A model generated the notes under the pieces. The model did not search any database. It saw nothing but the letters and a program-made list of their open reading frames with translations, and had not been told where the DNA came from. Source: Conus ventricosus (taxonomy: Eukaryota > Mollusca > Gastropoda > Neogastropoda > Conidae). Taken from it: a stretch of 64,000 bases of DNA. Positions 33,741 to 45,470 of the stretch are shown here, piece by piece; positions within the stretch are counted from its first letter, which is position 1; each line of letters starts with the position of its first letter. The position numbers and the translations under genes are program-made. The stretch spans positions 5,295,888-5,359,887 of the forward strand of contig CM031612.1 of the NCBI GenBank assembly GCA_018398815.1, written 5' to 3'.

Positions 33741-34030
33741 GGGCCGAAATAGCTCTGTGGCGGAGCGCCGGACTCGTAATCTTGGTGATCCTGGGGTTGC
33801 TGGTTCGAATCTCCGCCAGGCCATTTTGGTATAGCGGGATTTTTTCCTCAGAGTTAATAGTGGTTCTGACTCCATTTCCCATATGGTCTTTCGAATGAGA
33901 CTCTAAACCGAGGTTTCGTGTGTGAATGCATGCATAACATCTTGCACACACATAAAATCTAATCACCAAATTTCGGAAGAGAAGGCCAGTTTGGCCGTTG
34001 GTACGGATGACACGTTACACATAGCATGCA
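33741..34030 (+). mobile_element. tRNA-Thr-like SINE, copy 2 (3' part replaced)
   Basis: tRNA-like head with anticodon-loop equivalent CTCGTAA (CGT, threonine) and B box GGTTCGAATCT, then the family body as far as ACACATAGCATGCACC. The last 100 or so bases seen in the other copies are missing and an unrelated tail follows. Confidence 0.85.
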
Positions 34031-34262
34031 CCCTGCGTGAGAAATGGAAAGAGTGAAGGACGTAAGAAACTGAGTGAACAATATTGAACGATACTGACTG
34101 GATGACACAGGAAGCGACTGAATGAAGCGCCAGCTGGCAGCTCTTCGGTCAGCACTACCCAGGTAGACAGCCTGGTGTGCAAACAAGTGTGGATTGTAAA
34201 GCGCGTAGAGCTTGGTCTCTAGCCGAGGATAGGTGCTATATAAGTATTCATAAAAACAATAC
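34031..34262 (+). mobile_element. Repeat tail ending in GCTATATAAGTATTCATA
   Basis: The end TGTAAAGCGCGTAGAGCTTG, GTCTCTAGCCGAGGATAGG and TGCTATATAAGTATTCATAA resembles a 3' tail I associate with many molluscan retroposons. It directly follows SINE copy 2, so the two may form one chimeric SINE. Recognition is from memory. Confidence 0.5.
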
Positions 34263-35850
34263 GTTTAGTTTTTTAACAGTTTCATTTTCTGTGGCCCCTC
34301 AATGACGTCATTTCTACAGCTGCTTCTTCTGGCTCCTCCCCACACCGCCACACCCGGACCTTTCCTGTGGCATCACTACAAACACAGTCCACAAGAAGCA
34401 TTCATGAATCACCATGAGGCCACCCATCAGCGGAGACACAGCGCTGCTGTCGAGTCAACTTCAGTGATGGTCAGTGGTGTCCGGTCCGATCCAAAACATA
34501 CAGGACACCACCCGCAAATCCCTCCCTTACTGATGATAACGACTACTTCGTCTCAAAGCCAGTGTGAACTTGCACCCCCCTCTGAGGAGGCGGTGGGTGG
34601 GGTCACCATGACTCAGATTTTAAGAGACCATGGCTCTGTGCACTGTTTACTGATTTGTAAGGAGCGTACATTCTGCAACAGCTTGCAACCCTGGCATTCT
34701 TCACTAGTCTCTAAAGACCTTGTCTCCTTTAGCAGACTTTGGCGATGTGTGTCAGTTTGTGGGTGGTGCAGCTTCTCTGACTGGATGTGGCTCAGGCACC
34801 GTTTCCTTAGTTGGTGATAATGGTAATGGTAATGTTCCTTACAGCCCAGCCGACTGCAAAGGGCCACATCAGGGCTGTCACACCGTGTCGACTTAGTTTG
34901 TGGAGAGCTTATCTCCTACAGCCGACAGCAGCTGTGGCACAGCTGATGGGATCTGAGAGCGGTTTGTCACGTTGAAAAGGGGACCACAACATCTCTTGGG
35001 GAAGTGGAAAAAAAAAGCAACCACCAGAAGAAAAATGACCAAATGGTGACATCAGACTCTCTTCTTTTTCTGTTTTTTTTCCATGGAACTGTCTCCCTTG
35101 TTGAACGAGCCCCCATGAGTAACCCCCCCCCTCCCCCCACAACACAACGGAATACTGATTATTGAGAACTCCAATCTGAACACACCTGGGAACCAGCAAC
35201 ACCTTGTATACAGGTAATCACCATGGAGGGATTAATTATTTTTTTTAAAAAGGAGAATGTACGTGAGGATGGGAAGGGGAGAAGGGGGTGGGAAGAAAGG
35301 AACAGAGAATGGAAACAGTGGAGGGGGGGGGGGGGACTAAAGGTAAGGAGTGGAATAAAACAGGAAGACAGAGGAGAAGGATGGGAAAGGAAGAAGGGGA
35401 ATGACAGAAAGGGAAGCTAATAATCGGCCATTGGAAAAAAAAAAACAACCACAAAATAACCTCAAAAACAATACGTGACGGAAATCTCCAAGTTTCATAA
35501 TTAAGCTATGAACGCTAAAACGTATATATTTCATGAGGGGTGTGTGGGGAAAGTTGTTGAGAAGGTCGCGGGGGGGGGGGGGGGGGGGGGGGTAGGGGAA
35601 GTGGTTAGAAAGATACAAGACCCACTTAAACACTACCTCTGACAAACACCCCATTCACACTCGTTTTTTTCCCCTGTACTTCCTCTGCTTACATAAAATA
35701 ATCACTCTGTTGCCGTTACAATTTGCCACCGAGTACACAAGAAAGCCAGCAACCACCGTGACAATCCACGAGTCCCTAGCACATGATCAGCCAGTGACAT
35801 TTGATGTGAATCAGGGTTGGGGGAGGTAGGGATCGATGATGCAGCCTTCG
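34263..35850. other. 3' flank of CFAP418; no coding exon seen
   Basis: G or C runs at 35127-35137, 35323-35335 and 35570-35591. No convincing AATAAA signal for CFAP418 was found by eye in the first few hundred bases below 35851. Confidence 0.4.
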
Positions 35851-35948
35851 TCAATGCTTCCCGCAGTGCCACTTCAGTTCCGGATCTTCCAGCTGGGTGA
35901 GGTCTTTGATGGTTCTCCAGCTGCACTGACAACAGTAGGCCCGCTGAC
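35851..35948 (-). CDS. CFAP418: CFAP418 exon 6 (last coding exon)
   Basis: Starts after acceptor TTCCAG at 35949, phase 1. Encodes (G)[26 protein letters not shown] and HCGKH, then TGA at 35851-35853. The human protein ends with the very similar [14 protein letters not shown] and WVCGKH. The Cys pattern CC-x-C and the terminal C-x-K-H are conserved, suggesting a metal-binding or disulphide-independent Cys motif (inference). Confidence 0.95.
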
Positions 35949-36199
35949 CTGGAACATCCGTGTTGTCACCAAGAGACGTGAGCCACACATGAACCGCAAT
36001 GGTACCACACTCCTGGTGGGCTTTGTCAGACATGAAATAAGCTAGGACAGCGATACAACATGGAAATGCATTTTTCGTTATGTGTCATCCGAAAGTCATT
36101 AATCTGTTAAAACAATGGGATCTTTCTGCAGAGAAAGCCTGAACAGTGAGGCAGACTGACCGACAAAAACATATCCATGTGAGCAAGTCAGTACATGCA

Positions 36200-36201
36200 G
36201 G

Positions 36202-36261
<60 letters not shown>

Positions 36262-36262
36262 T
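36200..36262. repeat. (CA)n microsatellite
   Basis: CA tract in CFAP418 intron 5. Confidence 0.9.
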
Positions 36263-36803
36263 GCAATACCTGCTTTTCTTAAAAATCAGCTGTGGTTGCA
36301 ACTGTGACACAATCTTCCGGCATTAACAATGGTTCTGATTCTTGAGTATCATTTTCCAGAATTCATGAAGTTCTTATTTTCAGACACTCAGAGGCACCAT
36401 TACCATAATGATTTAAGCAGTCCAGAGATCACAACAATGTGCCCTTCAAACTGTTGTGTTTCTGATCAGTCATGATCATCAACTGATTTCAGTTCACAAA
36501 ACATGAAAATGCTCAGAACTCATCATAATGTGACAGCTGCATTGATGTGTGGAGAACAATGAAATGCCTTTGAAGAAACCCCTTCACCAAGGTGAAATGT
36601 CATGTTGTCAGCAAGAAGAAAACAAGTTCTCATTCATCTCGGCAGGTGGGCATAGTTGGAGGAAGAGAGTTTGGAAAGAAGGGGGAGGGGGGAGGAGGAG
36701 AGGAGAGAAAGTGTAAAAGAATGGGTACATGTTTACTGAGAAAACATTGCAAAGGAGGCATGGAAACTGATGTACGTAAGTGTATGTATATTTGGGTGGG
36801 CTC

Positions 36804-36807
<4 letters not shown>

Positions 36808-36860
<53 letters not shown>
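36808..36860. repeat. (GT)n microsatellite
   Basis: GT tract in CFAP418 intron 5. Confidence 0.93.
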
Positions 36861-37339
36861 CGTATATGTGCATACATGTATATGAATGAGATCATATGTG
36901 CATACCTGTGTGCTAGTATGTTTCTGCGTGTTTACATGCAGGACATGGAGGGTAAATAGGAAAAACGGGGCCAGAGAGACACAAGAGTTCAGTTTCCCTG
37001 CCGACTTTCCTGGGTTTCCTGTGTTGGTCAGCCAAAACAAGCGAGAGGAAGCTGCTTCATTCTAGGGGCACTGCAAACAATTTCTTTCATCCCCACCCAC
37101 CCACATACACCATCCAGAGCAATTGTTTCTGAAACACACCTCTGTCTCCCTGAGAGATTTGGACCACAAAAAGCTATGAACATTTCTAGCGCTAACAAAA
37201 GATTTAGGCTCTTTCTTTTCAAAGCCTTTTGGATCAGTTTTAAAACTGCCATCAACACAGAACTGATTTTTCTTCATCTCTGCATCTTCCTCAAGGAAAA
37301 AGAACTAAAGAAAAGAAATTAAAACAATTGTTGGTCTAC

Positions 37340-37488
37340 CTTTAGAAGGGGACAATTTGGATTTCAGCTTGGCAAAGTCTGGCACGTTGTTCCTCAGGAA
37401 GAGGTAGTTGGTGTCGGAGGCCCACTTGTAGTTGTCGAAGAGACACACCCGGAAGTCGCAGGCTGTGCAGCGCAGCTGATCGCACGCT
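37340..37488 (-). CDS. CFAP418: CFAP418 exon 5
   Basis: 149 nt, acceptor CTCTCCTTTGCAG (ending 37489), donor AAAG|GTAGAC. Encodes (R)ACDQLRCTACDFRV, CLFDNYKWASDTNYLF, LRNNVPDFAKLKSKLSPSK. This is the most conserved part of the family: R-A-C-D-x-L-R-C-x-A-C-D-F and NYLFLRNN-x-P-D/E-F. The 76-bp minisatellite begins only a few bases upstream of the acceptor. Confidence 0.96.
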
Positions 37489-37492
37489 CTGC

Positions 37493-38106
37493 AAAGGAGA
37501 GGATGGAACAGTGCAGCCCTGGGGTTCAAGCCCTGCTCTTCTTCTGTCTCTCACCTCCACCCAATCACAAAGGAGGGGATGGAACAGTGCAGCCCTGGGG
37601 TTCAAGCCCTGCTCTCCTTCTGTCTCTCACTCCACCCAATCACAAAGGAGGGGATGGAACAGTGCAGCCCTGGGGTTCAAGCCCTGCTCTCCTTCTGTCT
37701 CTCACCTCCACCCAATCACAAAGGAGGGGATGGAACAGTGCAGCTCTGGGGTTCAAGCCCTGCTCTCCTTCTGTCTCTCACTTTCACCCAATCACAAAGG
37801 AGAGGATGGAACAGTGCAGCCCTGGGGTTCAAGCCCTGCTCTCCTTCTGTCTCTCACCTCCACCCAATCACAAAGGAGAGGATGGAACAGTGCAGCTCTG
37901 GGGTTCAAGCCCTGCTCTTCTTCTGTCTCTCACCTCCACCCAATCACAAAGGAGAGGATGGAACAGTGCAGCTCTGGGGTTCAAGCCCTGTTCTTCCTTC
38001 TGTCTCTCACCTCCACCCAATCACAAAGGAGGGGATGGAACAGTGCAGCCCTGGGATTCAAGCCCTGCTCTTCCTTCTGTCTCTCACTTCCACCCAATCA
38101 CAAAGG
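37493..38106. repeat. 76-bp minisatellite at a splice acceptor, 8 copies
   Basis: Eight copies of a 76-77-bp unit containing GGATGGAACAGTGCAGCCCT and CACCTCCACCCAATCACAAA. On the minus (gene) strand each unit carries CCCTCCTTTGTG or TCTCCTTTGTG, a near copy of the exon 5 acceptor tract TCTCCTTTGCAG without the final AG. The array seems to have grown from the acceptor region of intron 4. Confidence 0.95.
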
Positions 38107-38803
38107 ACCGACAGAACTGGACAGGAAGGAAAAACGGAAAGAGAGAACAGAATGAAAAAAAAAAAAAAAAAGGACAAAATCTGAGACAGGCAGACAGACA
38201 AAGATGGCCATAGAAAGAGAGACATATGAGCAGAGGTTTGGAAACAGCATCAAAAATGACACAAAATGTGTGCGTGTGTATGTGTGCATTTCATTTCCAC
38301 GTGTTCTTCCATGTCTACTCATCTACACATCCTTGATTTGTGCTCCCTCTCCCCTTCCTCCCTTCTCACTCCAACCCATGTACACGCATTGCTCGCACTG
38401 ATTCTTGTCCGTCTCTTGGTGCATGCTGGCTCCGTGTTGGAAAAGTGCAAAACTGATACGATTTCCTTTGTTCATTCATGTCTGATAAATAAAATGGTCA
38501 CCTTTGATATGATGCATTGGTCTTGTCGATCCAAAGCTCCGTCACGTTTTGAAAGAGACTCTGCTCCCAAGCCCTACTCTGAATGTTTGTTAAGCAACGA
38601 TGTGTTATGTGGAGATTGTCTCCATGTAAAATAAACACAATGATTTTCATCAAATTCCCTGCTGACAGAATGTGGCTGCTAACATGGTGAGGGGATACTA
38701 ACAACAACAAAAATGTACATATGCACAATCCACTTGCTCAGTGAAAAGCATCCCACAGTCTAGCTTGGTAGGCACATTCACCTGGTGACTCTCCACAAAC
38801 TTC

Positions 38804-38925
38804 ATGTTGGGGAATGCAAATGAAACAAAACCAGACTGTCACAATCTTTCAGGATATCAGTCTGATGTTGGGGAATCCAAATGAAACAAAACCAGACTGT
38901 CACAATCTTTCAGGATATCAGTCTG
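38804..38925. repeat. 61-bp tandem duplication
   Basis: Two copies of a 61-bp unit starting ATGTTGGGGAATGCAAATGA, one substitution apart, in CFAP418 intron 4. Confidence 0.95.
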
Positions 38926-39957
38926 AGGGTGGGGCGCCAGTCTTGCGCATTCTTATTTCCATGACTGTTGAAGTTAACTGAGTAACATATAGCACGATGT
39001 AATAAACTCACACATACACTTTGTGTGGACTCAATTGCCTCACCAGAGTGGAAGTATCCAATTCCATGTAAAACAGGACCAGTCAGAGAACAAGTGATAA
39101 TTTGATGCTACACAAACAGTTTACAGCAGATTCCATGAAAATCTTGTTCAGCGATATTCGCCTGATGCGATCTTTGAATTCTTCAAAGAGATTAATATTT
39201 TTCATCGGATCTGAGATTTTACAGTAGAAAGTTTTTTAACAAAATTTCGGGTGGGTTTTTAGAAGATGTATTATTTTTAAAGAGTTGTGTGAATGAATGA
39301 CTTGTGAGTTGATTTTAACGTGGTGACAGCCCTGATATGGCCCCTTGCCGTCGGCGGGGCCATAAGCAACATGACCTCACCTTACCTTACTATGCTACAT
39401 CTGCCCAATCCCAACTCTAGGAAGCTGTGGTCTTCTTCTCTCACTTACCGGTCACTCGTATTCAAGGGTTTAATGATGCTGAACAGCCTTTTCCTTCAAT
39501 TTTCATCCATTTCTAAACATAGAAACTTCCCCCTTTGTGACCTTGTCTAGGTGGTCAGTTTTCATCCTCTTCTACTGGCTGGTTGGTTGGTCATCTGTTA
39601 GCTACACTGTGCCAAAACTATGATCAACAAACTATGATCAACAAACTATGATCAACACGCCTTGTGAAAGGAGTAAGCCTGTGGCTTCATATTTTCACTG
39701 ATTTTCTCCTCCGAAGTTTGCTTCCAGAAATTTGAGGCATTATCATCAATCTGAACCTTTTTCAAACCACAGGATACACTGAAGTCTTAACAGCGTGAAG
39801 CATGCTAATGCTACAGAACCCAAGACTATAGAAGAGTCACCCCTGGCATAACTCTAGGGGGAAAGGTGGATCTAGTTGCAAAGTGAGACGACTGCAGGCG
39901 GAAATCTAAACAAATCTTAAATAAATGTTAGCGAACCACACAAAAAAACCTGTGGAC
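38926..39957. other. CFAP418 intron 4, nothing recognised
   Basis: Only a short threefold repeat, ACTATGATCAACA, at about 39616-39656. Confidence 0.5.
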
Positions 39958-40035
39958 AAACGAATCACAAGACAAAACGAGATGCGTTTCAACCTCTTAG
40001 GTCTTCTTCAGGCAAGATACAAAACAATTAGGACA
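39958..40035 (-). mobile_element. Penelope-like 3' motif fragment, copy 1
   Basis: On the minus strand it reads CCTGAAGAAGACCTAAGAGG followed by TTGAAACGCATCTCG. A CTGAAGAAG...GAAACG signature is one I associate with Penelope-like elements. Only a short piece is present; the family is uncertain. A related copy is at 45389-45470. Confidence 0.4.
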
Positions 40036-40794
40036 ACAAAAATGAACGAGCAATCACTCATCTTCAATCAGCTCAAGACTGGCGTTGAATGAAAGTTCTC
40101 TACTAGGGGGAAAAACAACACTAAAATAGGTAAACTGAATGCAACTCACAGGATGTAGGTATGAGAAACAGAGACAACTGAAGGTGCAGGTGGGAGCCAG
40201 AGATGTACTGTCCTCAACTGCCCAACAAACCAAGTGGAAGCAATCCTGCACCACCCTTGGAAGCCTGCGCTGTGTTCACATAGGGTGCAGGCATGCATAG
40301 GGCATTCCATGAACACGTGAAGAGACATCATTGCTCCCTGGCAGATGCCACTCTGTACTGGCCACTGGATGTGACACGACAGAATCTCCACGGGAGCGTT
40401 CCCATGGGTGTACCTGCCCGTATTTAATGAGTGCAGAGCCCACGGCAAAAAACGCCACCACCAAGCAACTGCCGTGTGCATCCTGCAGCCTCACTCACTG
40501 CTGTTCCGCTGACAGGCGAAGACAGCACAACTCCAGACACGGCCAAGCTTTTGCCATGAGGCTTACGTGCTCTCTGAAGAGAATCCCAGGTCACAGTGTT
40601 TCCCGCTGTCAACAGGACTTTCCCTGTGGTCAGTGAGTCTTTCCTCACTGTCACTGGACCTTTCTCCCCTCAGTCGGCCAAAAGGTATGTGTATGACAGG
40701 AGAAGAACAAATGACGGTGAGACTGAGTATTCCATATACTGAGTACAGACAAGTGAAATTCATGTTATAGAAATAAAAAACAATAAAGGGTCAC

Positions 40795-40860
40795 CTTTGA
40801 CTGATGGTGGTCCCCAGACCCGTGGCATGGTTGCTGCCTCCCAGAAAGACAGGATAGCAC
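40795..40860 (-). CDS. CFAP418: CFAP418 exon 4
   Basis: 66 nt, acceptor CACCTGTTGCAG, donor CAAAG|GTGACC. Encodes CYPVFLGGSNHATGLGTTIS Q, parallel to the human CSPVYLGGSS...GIGTNIS. Entry phase 2 and exit phase 2 match exons 3 and 5 exactly. Too short for a simple open-frame scan; recognised by family motif and phase. Confidence 0.95.
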
Positions 40861-40935
40861 CTGCAACAGGTGCAAAGGTCACACCCGCAGGTTAACCATT
40901 TGCTGTGAATGGAATACATAGCAATCATTAAACAT

Positions 40936-41290
40936 CACTAGAGCTTTTTTTTCCTTTTTTGTCTTCTGACCTATTTTTCCACATTAAAAGAATTTCTTTT
41001 ACCATTTTTTTCACATCACCAGAGCTTCCCCCCCCCCCCCCCCTTTTTTTTTTGTATTCTGACCTTCTATTTTTCCACATTAAAAGAATTTCTTTTACCA
41101 TTTTTTCACATCACTAGAACTTTGTTTCCCTTTTTTTTTGTCTTCTGACGTTCTATTTTTCCACTTAAAAGAATTTCTTTTACCATTTTTTTCACATCAC
41201 TAAAACTTTGTTTCCCTTTTTTGTCTTCTGACGTTCTATTTTTTCCACATTAAAAGAATTTCTTTCACCATTTTTCTTTTTTTTTAAGCT
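40936..41290. repeat. Degenerate repeat of about 85 bp, 4 copies
   Basis: Units contain CACATCACTAGAGCTTT, TTGTCTTCTGAC, TATTTTTCCACATTAAAAGA and ATTTCTTTTACCATTTTTT. Located in CFAP418 intron 3. Confidence 0.9.
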
Positions 41291-41674
41291 GGCGCCTCCA
41301 ACCTCCTGTTGTTTTCCCCCTTTTGTTTTTTTTTTTCCCCTCCAACAAGTAACCACAACTCTCGTGCACCATGGAAGCCTGTCTTTTCTATTACTAATGG
41401 ACATTCTCAGGTGAACTTTGCTGTTTGATACAAAGCATGTCACATGAGCTTTTCGAACTGAGCCACCATAGACATACAGCTGTTATCAGAAAATGAGTCA
41501 GGTGAGCACACAGTGTGATGGTCTTCCCTCCACTGTCTTCACTATGCACATCATTTTTTCCATCACGGACACAATCCTCAAGTCTTAGTTTCTTTAGCAC
41601 AAGCATCGCTTAAAATGTGCAAATTTCTCTTGTCTCTTCAAATTCATCTTAAGCAGGCCACTGCACATACTTAC

Positions 41675-41742
41675 TTTTGCCCTGTGTTGGTGACAGATTT
41701 TGTCCCTCGATTTTCCGTCGATGGTGAGGTTGGTTTGAAATC
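41675..41742 (-). CDS. CFAP418: CFAP418 exon 3
   Basis: 68 nt, acceptor TTCTTACCACAG, donor AAAA|GTAAGT. Encodes DFKPTSPSTENRGTKSVTNT GQ in phase 0 and leaves two bases. This is the poorly conserved Ser/Thr/Lys-rich linker of the family; assignment rests on phase, strong splice sites and position. Confidence 0.85.
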
Positions 41743-42184
41743 CTGTGGTAAGAACAATGTCACATGCACAATGCTTGTAGCATTTGTGAACAACAATGCG
41801 CACAAAATATAACACCAAGGGTTATTACCATATCACTATCCAAGTTCTGTCACTAGGCCACAAAATGAATAAAATAAGCTACAATGCAAACACTTCTTGT
41901 TCCATTTTTGGAGGAGCTTAGAAAGGTTGCTTCTGTGGCCTTGCTTCCATTCCTGCCTGCTGTCACTCTGCTTTGGATAAGTTCAGTAAACTATTCCTTA
42001 GGCTGAAGAGCACACAACACACACACACACACACACACAATCAATTCAATTCAATTCACTTCAATTTTAATCCTTTGACCCCTGTTGGGGCATGGAGGAT
42101 ACAAATGTAACAAAGAGAAAATACGAAACTCACTCAGAACAATGTGTGAACATAGTTGCCAAATGCTGAATTCTGGTGAACTGT

Positions 42185-42800
42185 AATGATCTCATTAAAC
42201 AATCTTCCCTTTTTTTTTTTAGAAACTTACTAATATTCAAACAAATGAGTCTTCCTTTTTGAAATAAATTACAAAAGTTGAAAACAGACTTTGGTTTTAG
42301 ATATTTTTTAGGGATGAATTTTTCACGAAGTTCATTATATTTTGGACATTCCATGATGCAATGAAATTCATCTCCAATTTCACCCATTTCACAGTTATGA
42401 CAAATATGCAATTCTCTTGGAACATTGTGGTGTCTTCCAATTTCAATTTGCAATTTATGGTTACTACATCTAATAAATTTAAACAAAGATATAACATAAA
42501 TATCTGGTAATGATGAACAATTAAGTAGTGGGGGAAAAAAAGCGCAGGCTAACAATTCTTCAGTCGTTATAGTAATGACTTGGCAAAGATTTAAACTTTT
42601 AGGAAAAAAATAAATATCTGGTAAGGTAGAAATATAATGTTCTTTTCCAAAGACAGTCTTTACACTTTTATAGAATACACACTTGTTGCTGTTTTCAAGA
42701 GAACTGCGCCAATCACGAGCATAATTATTTTGCAACTCCTTTTTAACACACTTACACACACACACACACACACTCAATCCCTGTACATGCGTCTTCATGT
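42185..42800 (-). mobile_element. LINE 3' coding fragment with zinc-binding tail
   Basis: Long open frame of about 220 codons. Its part HHNVPRELHICHNC, GEIGDEFHCIMECPKYNELR resembles the C-terminal Cys/His zinc-binding segment of LINE reverse transcriptases (Cx2C...Hx4C pattern). No RT catalytic motif remains, so it is 5' truncated. It lies in CFAP418 intron 2, same strand. Confidence 0.75.
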
Positions 42801-43040
42801 TACATACAATAAGCTTACAATATCAATCGCAACACACATACTGACATAGTACAGCACAACAGTCTGATCACCATGTCAGTGTTCACACAGAAATGGGTGC
42901 AATGGCTTAATGTGAATTCAGGTAACAATTCCATGAACTGAAAAGATTGAACAAGAAACAAAGAAAGAGTTGATGTTCAGGGTAAATTGGTGCAATGACT
43001 TAATTTGAAATCAGGTGAGGGGGGGGGGGGGGGGTGGGGG

Positions 43041-43495
43041 GGTCCGGAGTAGCTCAGTGGTAGAATGCCGGACTCGTAATTTTGGTGATCCTGGGGTTGC
43101 GGGGTTTGAATCTCCGCCGGGCCGTTTCGGTACAAGGGCATTTTCCCCTGAGATTTAACAATGGTTCTGACTCCATTTCCATGCAGTACTTTGAATGAGA
43201 CTATAAACTGAGGTTCCATGTGTGAAAATGCAAGCGTAACATTTTGCACACACGTAAAATCCCATCACCAATTTTCAGACGAGAAGGCCAGTTTGGCCGT
43301 TGGTATGGATGACAAGTTACACATAGCATGCAATTTCCGCGAAGTTGCAGTATGGCTGCCTTAATGGCGGGATAGAAAACAGTCATATACACAAAACTCC
43401 ACTCCTTTTGTTGGGTAGATGGGATTAATCCTTGCCTGTCTATACAGGGAGTGTCCGCAGGGGTATCAGCCTGCGTACGCGGAAGAAAAGAATTC
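43041..43495 (+). mobile_element. tRNA-Thr-like SINE, copy 3 (full length)
   Basis: Head with A box TAGCTCAGTGG (43050-43060) and anticodon-loop equivalent CTCGTAA; the B box is degraded (GGTTTGAATC). The body matches copy 1 to its end near GCGTACGCGGAAGAAAAG. A G run of about 20 bp directly precedes the head. Confidence 0.88.
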
Positions 43496-43604
43496 AGGTG
43501 ACAATTCCATGAACTGAAGAGACTGAACAAGAAACAAAGAGTCAATGTGATGGGTCTTACAGCCCTACAGTCTTTTCACTGTAAAAGTATGTGCAGTGTT
43601 TCTG

Positions 43605-43661
<57 letters not shown>

Positions 43662-43662
43662 A
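43605..43662. repeat. (GT)n microsatellite
   Basis: GT tract in CFAP418 intron 2. Confidence 0.93.
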
Positions 43663-43767
43663 GACGTCCATTTCTGAACAAATTCAGTCATTTGTTTACT
43701 TGTTTGTTTATAACTTTGTCCTTCGTCATTTCATGTGATGGACTGAAGATCCGTAAACCTGCACCAC

Positions 43768-43957
43768 CTGCATGACAGATGAGTTCATCATAAACAAACT
43801 GCAACACCTGCATGATAGATGAATTCATCATAAACAAACTGCAACACCTGCATGATAGATGAATTCATCATAAACAAACTGCAACACCTGCATGATAGAT
43901 GAATTCATCATAAACAAACTGCAACACGTGCATGATAGATGAATTCATCACAAACAA
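43768..43957. repeat. 40-bp minisatellite next to exon 2 donor
   Basis: Nearly five copies of a 40-bp unit, CATGATAGATGAATTCATCA then TAAACAAACTGCAACACCTG. It ends about 10 bp from the exon 2 donor. GATGAATTCATC inside each unit is a 12-bp perfect palindrome. Confidence 0.95.
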
Positions 43958-43967
43958 AATCAGTTAC

Positions 43968-44025
43968 CTGGTCATCAAACTGAGTATCGTCCAGAAGGTC
44001 ACTTATATCATCATCAAGCTTGTTT
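43968..44025 (-). CDS. CFAP418: CFAP418 exon 2
   Basis: 58 nt, acceptor TTTGTTTCAG (reading down to 44026), donor CCAG|GTAACT. Encodes (R)NKLDDDISDLLDDTQFDDQ, an acidic segment parallel to human EDDLDSLINEILEE. Entry phase 2, exit phase 0, in agreement with exons 1 and 3. Confidence 0.92.
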
Positions 44026-44260
44026 CTGAAACAAATTCAAGACAAACATGATGTTTTCTTTTCCTAAGGAAAAAATACCTAGAACACCTTACACCATAAA
44101 AATATAAGAATTTTAAAAACCAATTGAATATGCCTTTGCATTTAAATAGAGATGTAATGATATTCTCTAAAACTTATTTGCCGACTGATTTGTGATCACT
44201 AAAAAATTTAAAAAAAGTAAAAACAAAACCAATCAACAACAAAGAGCTGGTCTTATGGAG

Positions 44261-44311
<51 letters not shown>

Positions 44312-45088
44312 ACACACACACACACACACATACACATATAAACACACACACTTGCACACTTGATTTTCTTTATATCTCCCGCATACCATAATTCCTTTTT
44401 CTCTCCTTATCCTTCTCTCTCTCATACACATTCTAACACAGCGCAAATGAATAAAAGAAACACATTTTCACAGCAACACATACACAAGCCAACTTTTCTT
44501 TTCTACACAGATGATGTTGCCTAGTTTTCCGTCTAGTCTAAGGTAACTAAACAAAACAAAAAAATGTTTGATATTTTTAGTTTCCTCTCTCAGGCACACG
44601 ACAGTTTCTGGAGCAAAGACACAACCTAACGAAAGCAACTGATGCACGATGTTATTGGCATATTTTGCTTACGGATGGCAGAACTTGTTTTTCACTGTGT
44701 TAATTTTCTGTATTAGATATGTACCATAATAAAATGATCACAGTCAGATGATGTTTGAGTCACATAACACTTGGCTTTAACGTCGATACAAAGTTTAATC
44801 ATTACATTTTCTTCAACACTTCACAATATTGAAATTTTGTTCTTCACTGTATATCATGTGAGATTCAGGTGAAGAAAAGTTTTCTCAAATTCACATTTAA
44901 CGTAAAGCCAGTACGAGTATCATATCTATGAAAATTACATAAGAGTAGAACATGTGGAAACGATTGATGAATGGTATGCACACATATAGAGGGAAGGCAG
45001 AGAGAGGAGGAGAGAGAGACAAATACAGAGACAGAGAGATAGGGACGGAGAGAGAGACAAATACAGAGACAGAGAGACAGGGACAGAC

Positions 45089-45167
<79 letters not shown>

Positions 45168-45388
45168 TTGGAAAAACTTTTGAAAAATAAACCCACCACC
45201 ACACACTGCATCCTAATCAGCAGAGCGCACACACACACACACAGACACACACACACACACACAGACGACACACACAAACACACACACACACACACCCTAA
45301 ACATAGAGTTTCAAAACGGAGTAACTTAAGACGGAAAATGAAGCAAAATTTGGAAAGAGTGGGGGTTAGTTACCGCCAAAGACACAGA
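44026..45388. repeat. CFAP418 intron 1 part with CA and GA microsatellites
   Basis: CA tract at 44263-44350, GA-rich tract at 45000-45165 (longest run about 45093-45165), CA tract at 45226-45295. No other feature recognised in this 1.3 kb. Confidence 0.85.
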
Positions 45389-45470
45389 CAAACAGAGTAC
45401 AAGACTAGACACATTGCATTCTGACCTCTTGGGTCTTCTTCAGGTGAAAACAAATAACATTTAGGACATT
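45389..45470 (-). mobile_element. Penelope-like 3' motif fragment, copy 2
   Basis: Minus strand reads CCTGAAGAAGACCCAAGAGG then TCAGAATGCAATGTG; related to 39958-40035. An open stretch upstream on the same strand (45597-45854) encodes TTASWNAKKLGCRAENIEVV and FEGNILYV but I cannot place it in a family. Confidence 0.4.

Noticed and set aside
34302..34817. Plus-strand frame of 171 codons
   Set aside because: No recognisable domain, no exon boundaries, composition unlike a folded protein; kept as non-coding.
37503..38213. Three overlapping plus-strand open frames of over 200 codons
   Set aside because: Produced by the 76-bp minisatellite next to CFAP418 exon 5; the real gene is on the other strand.
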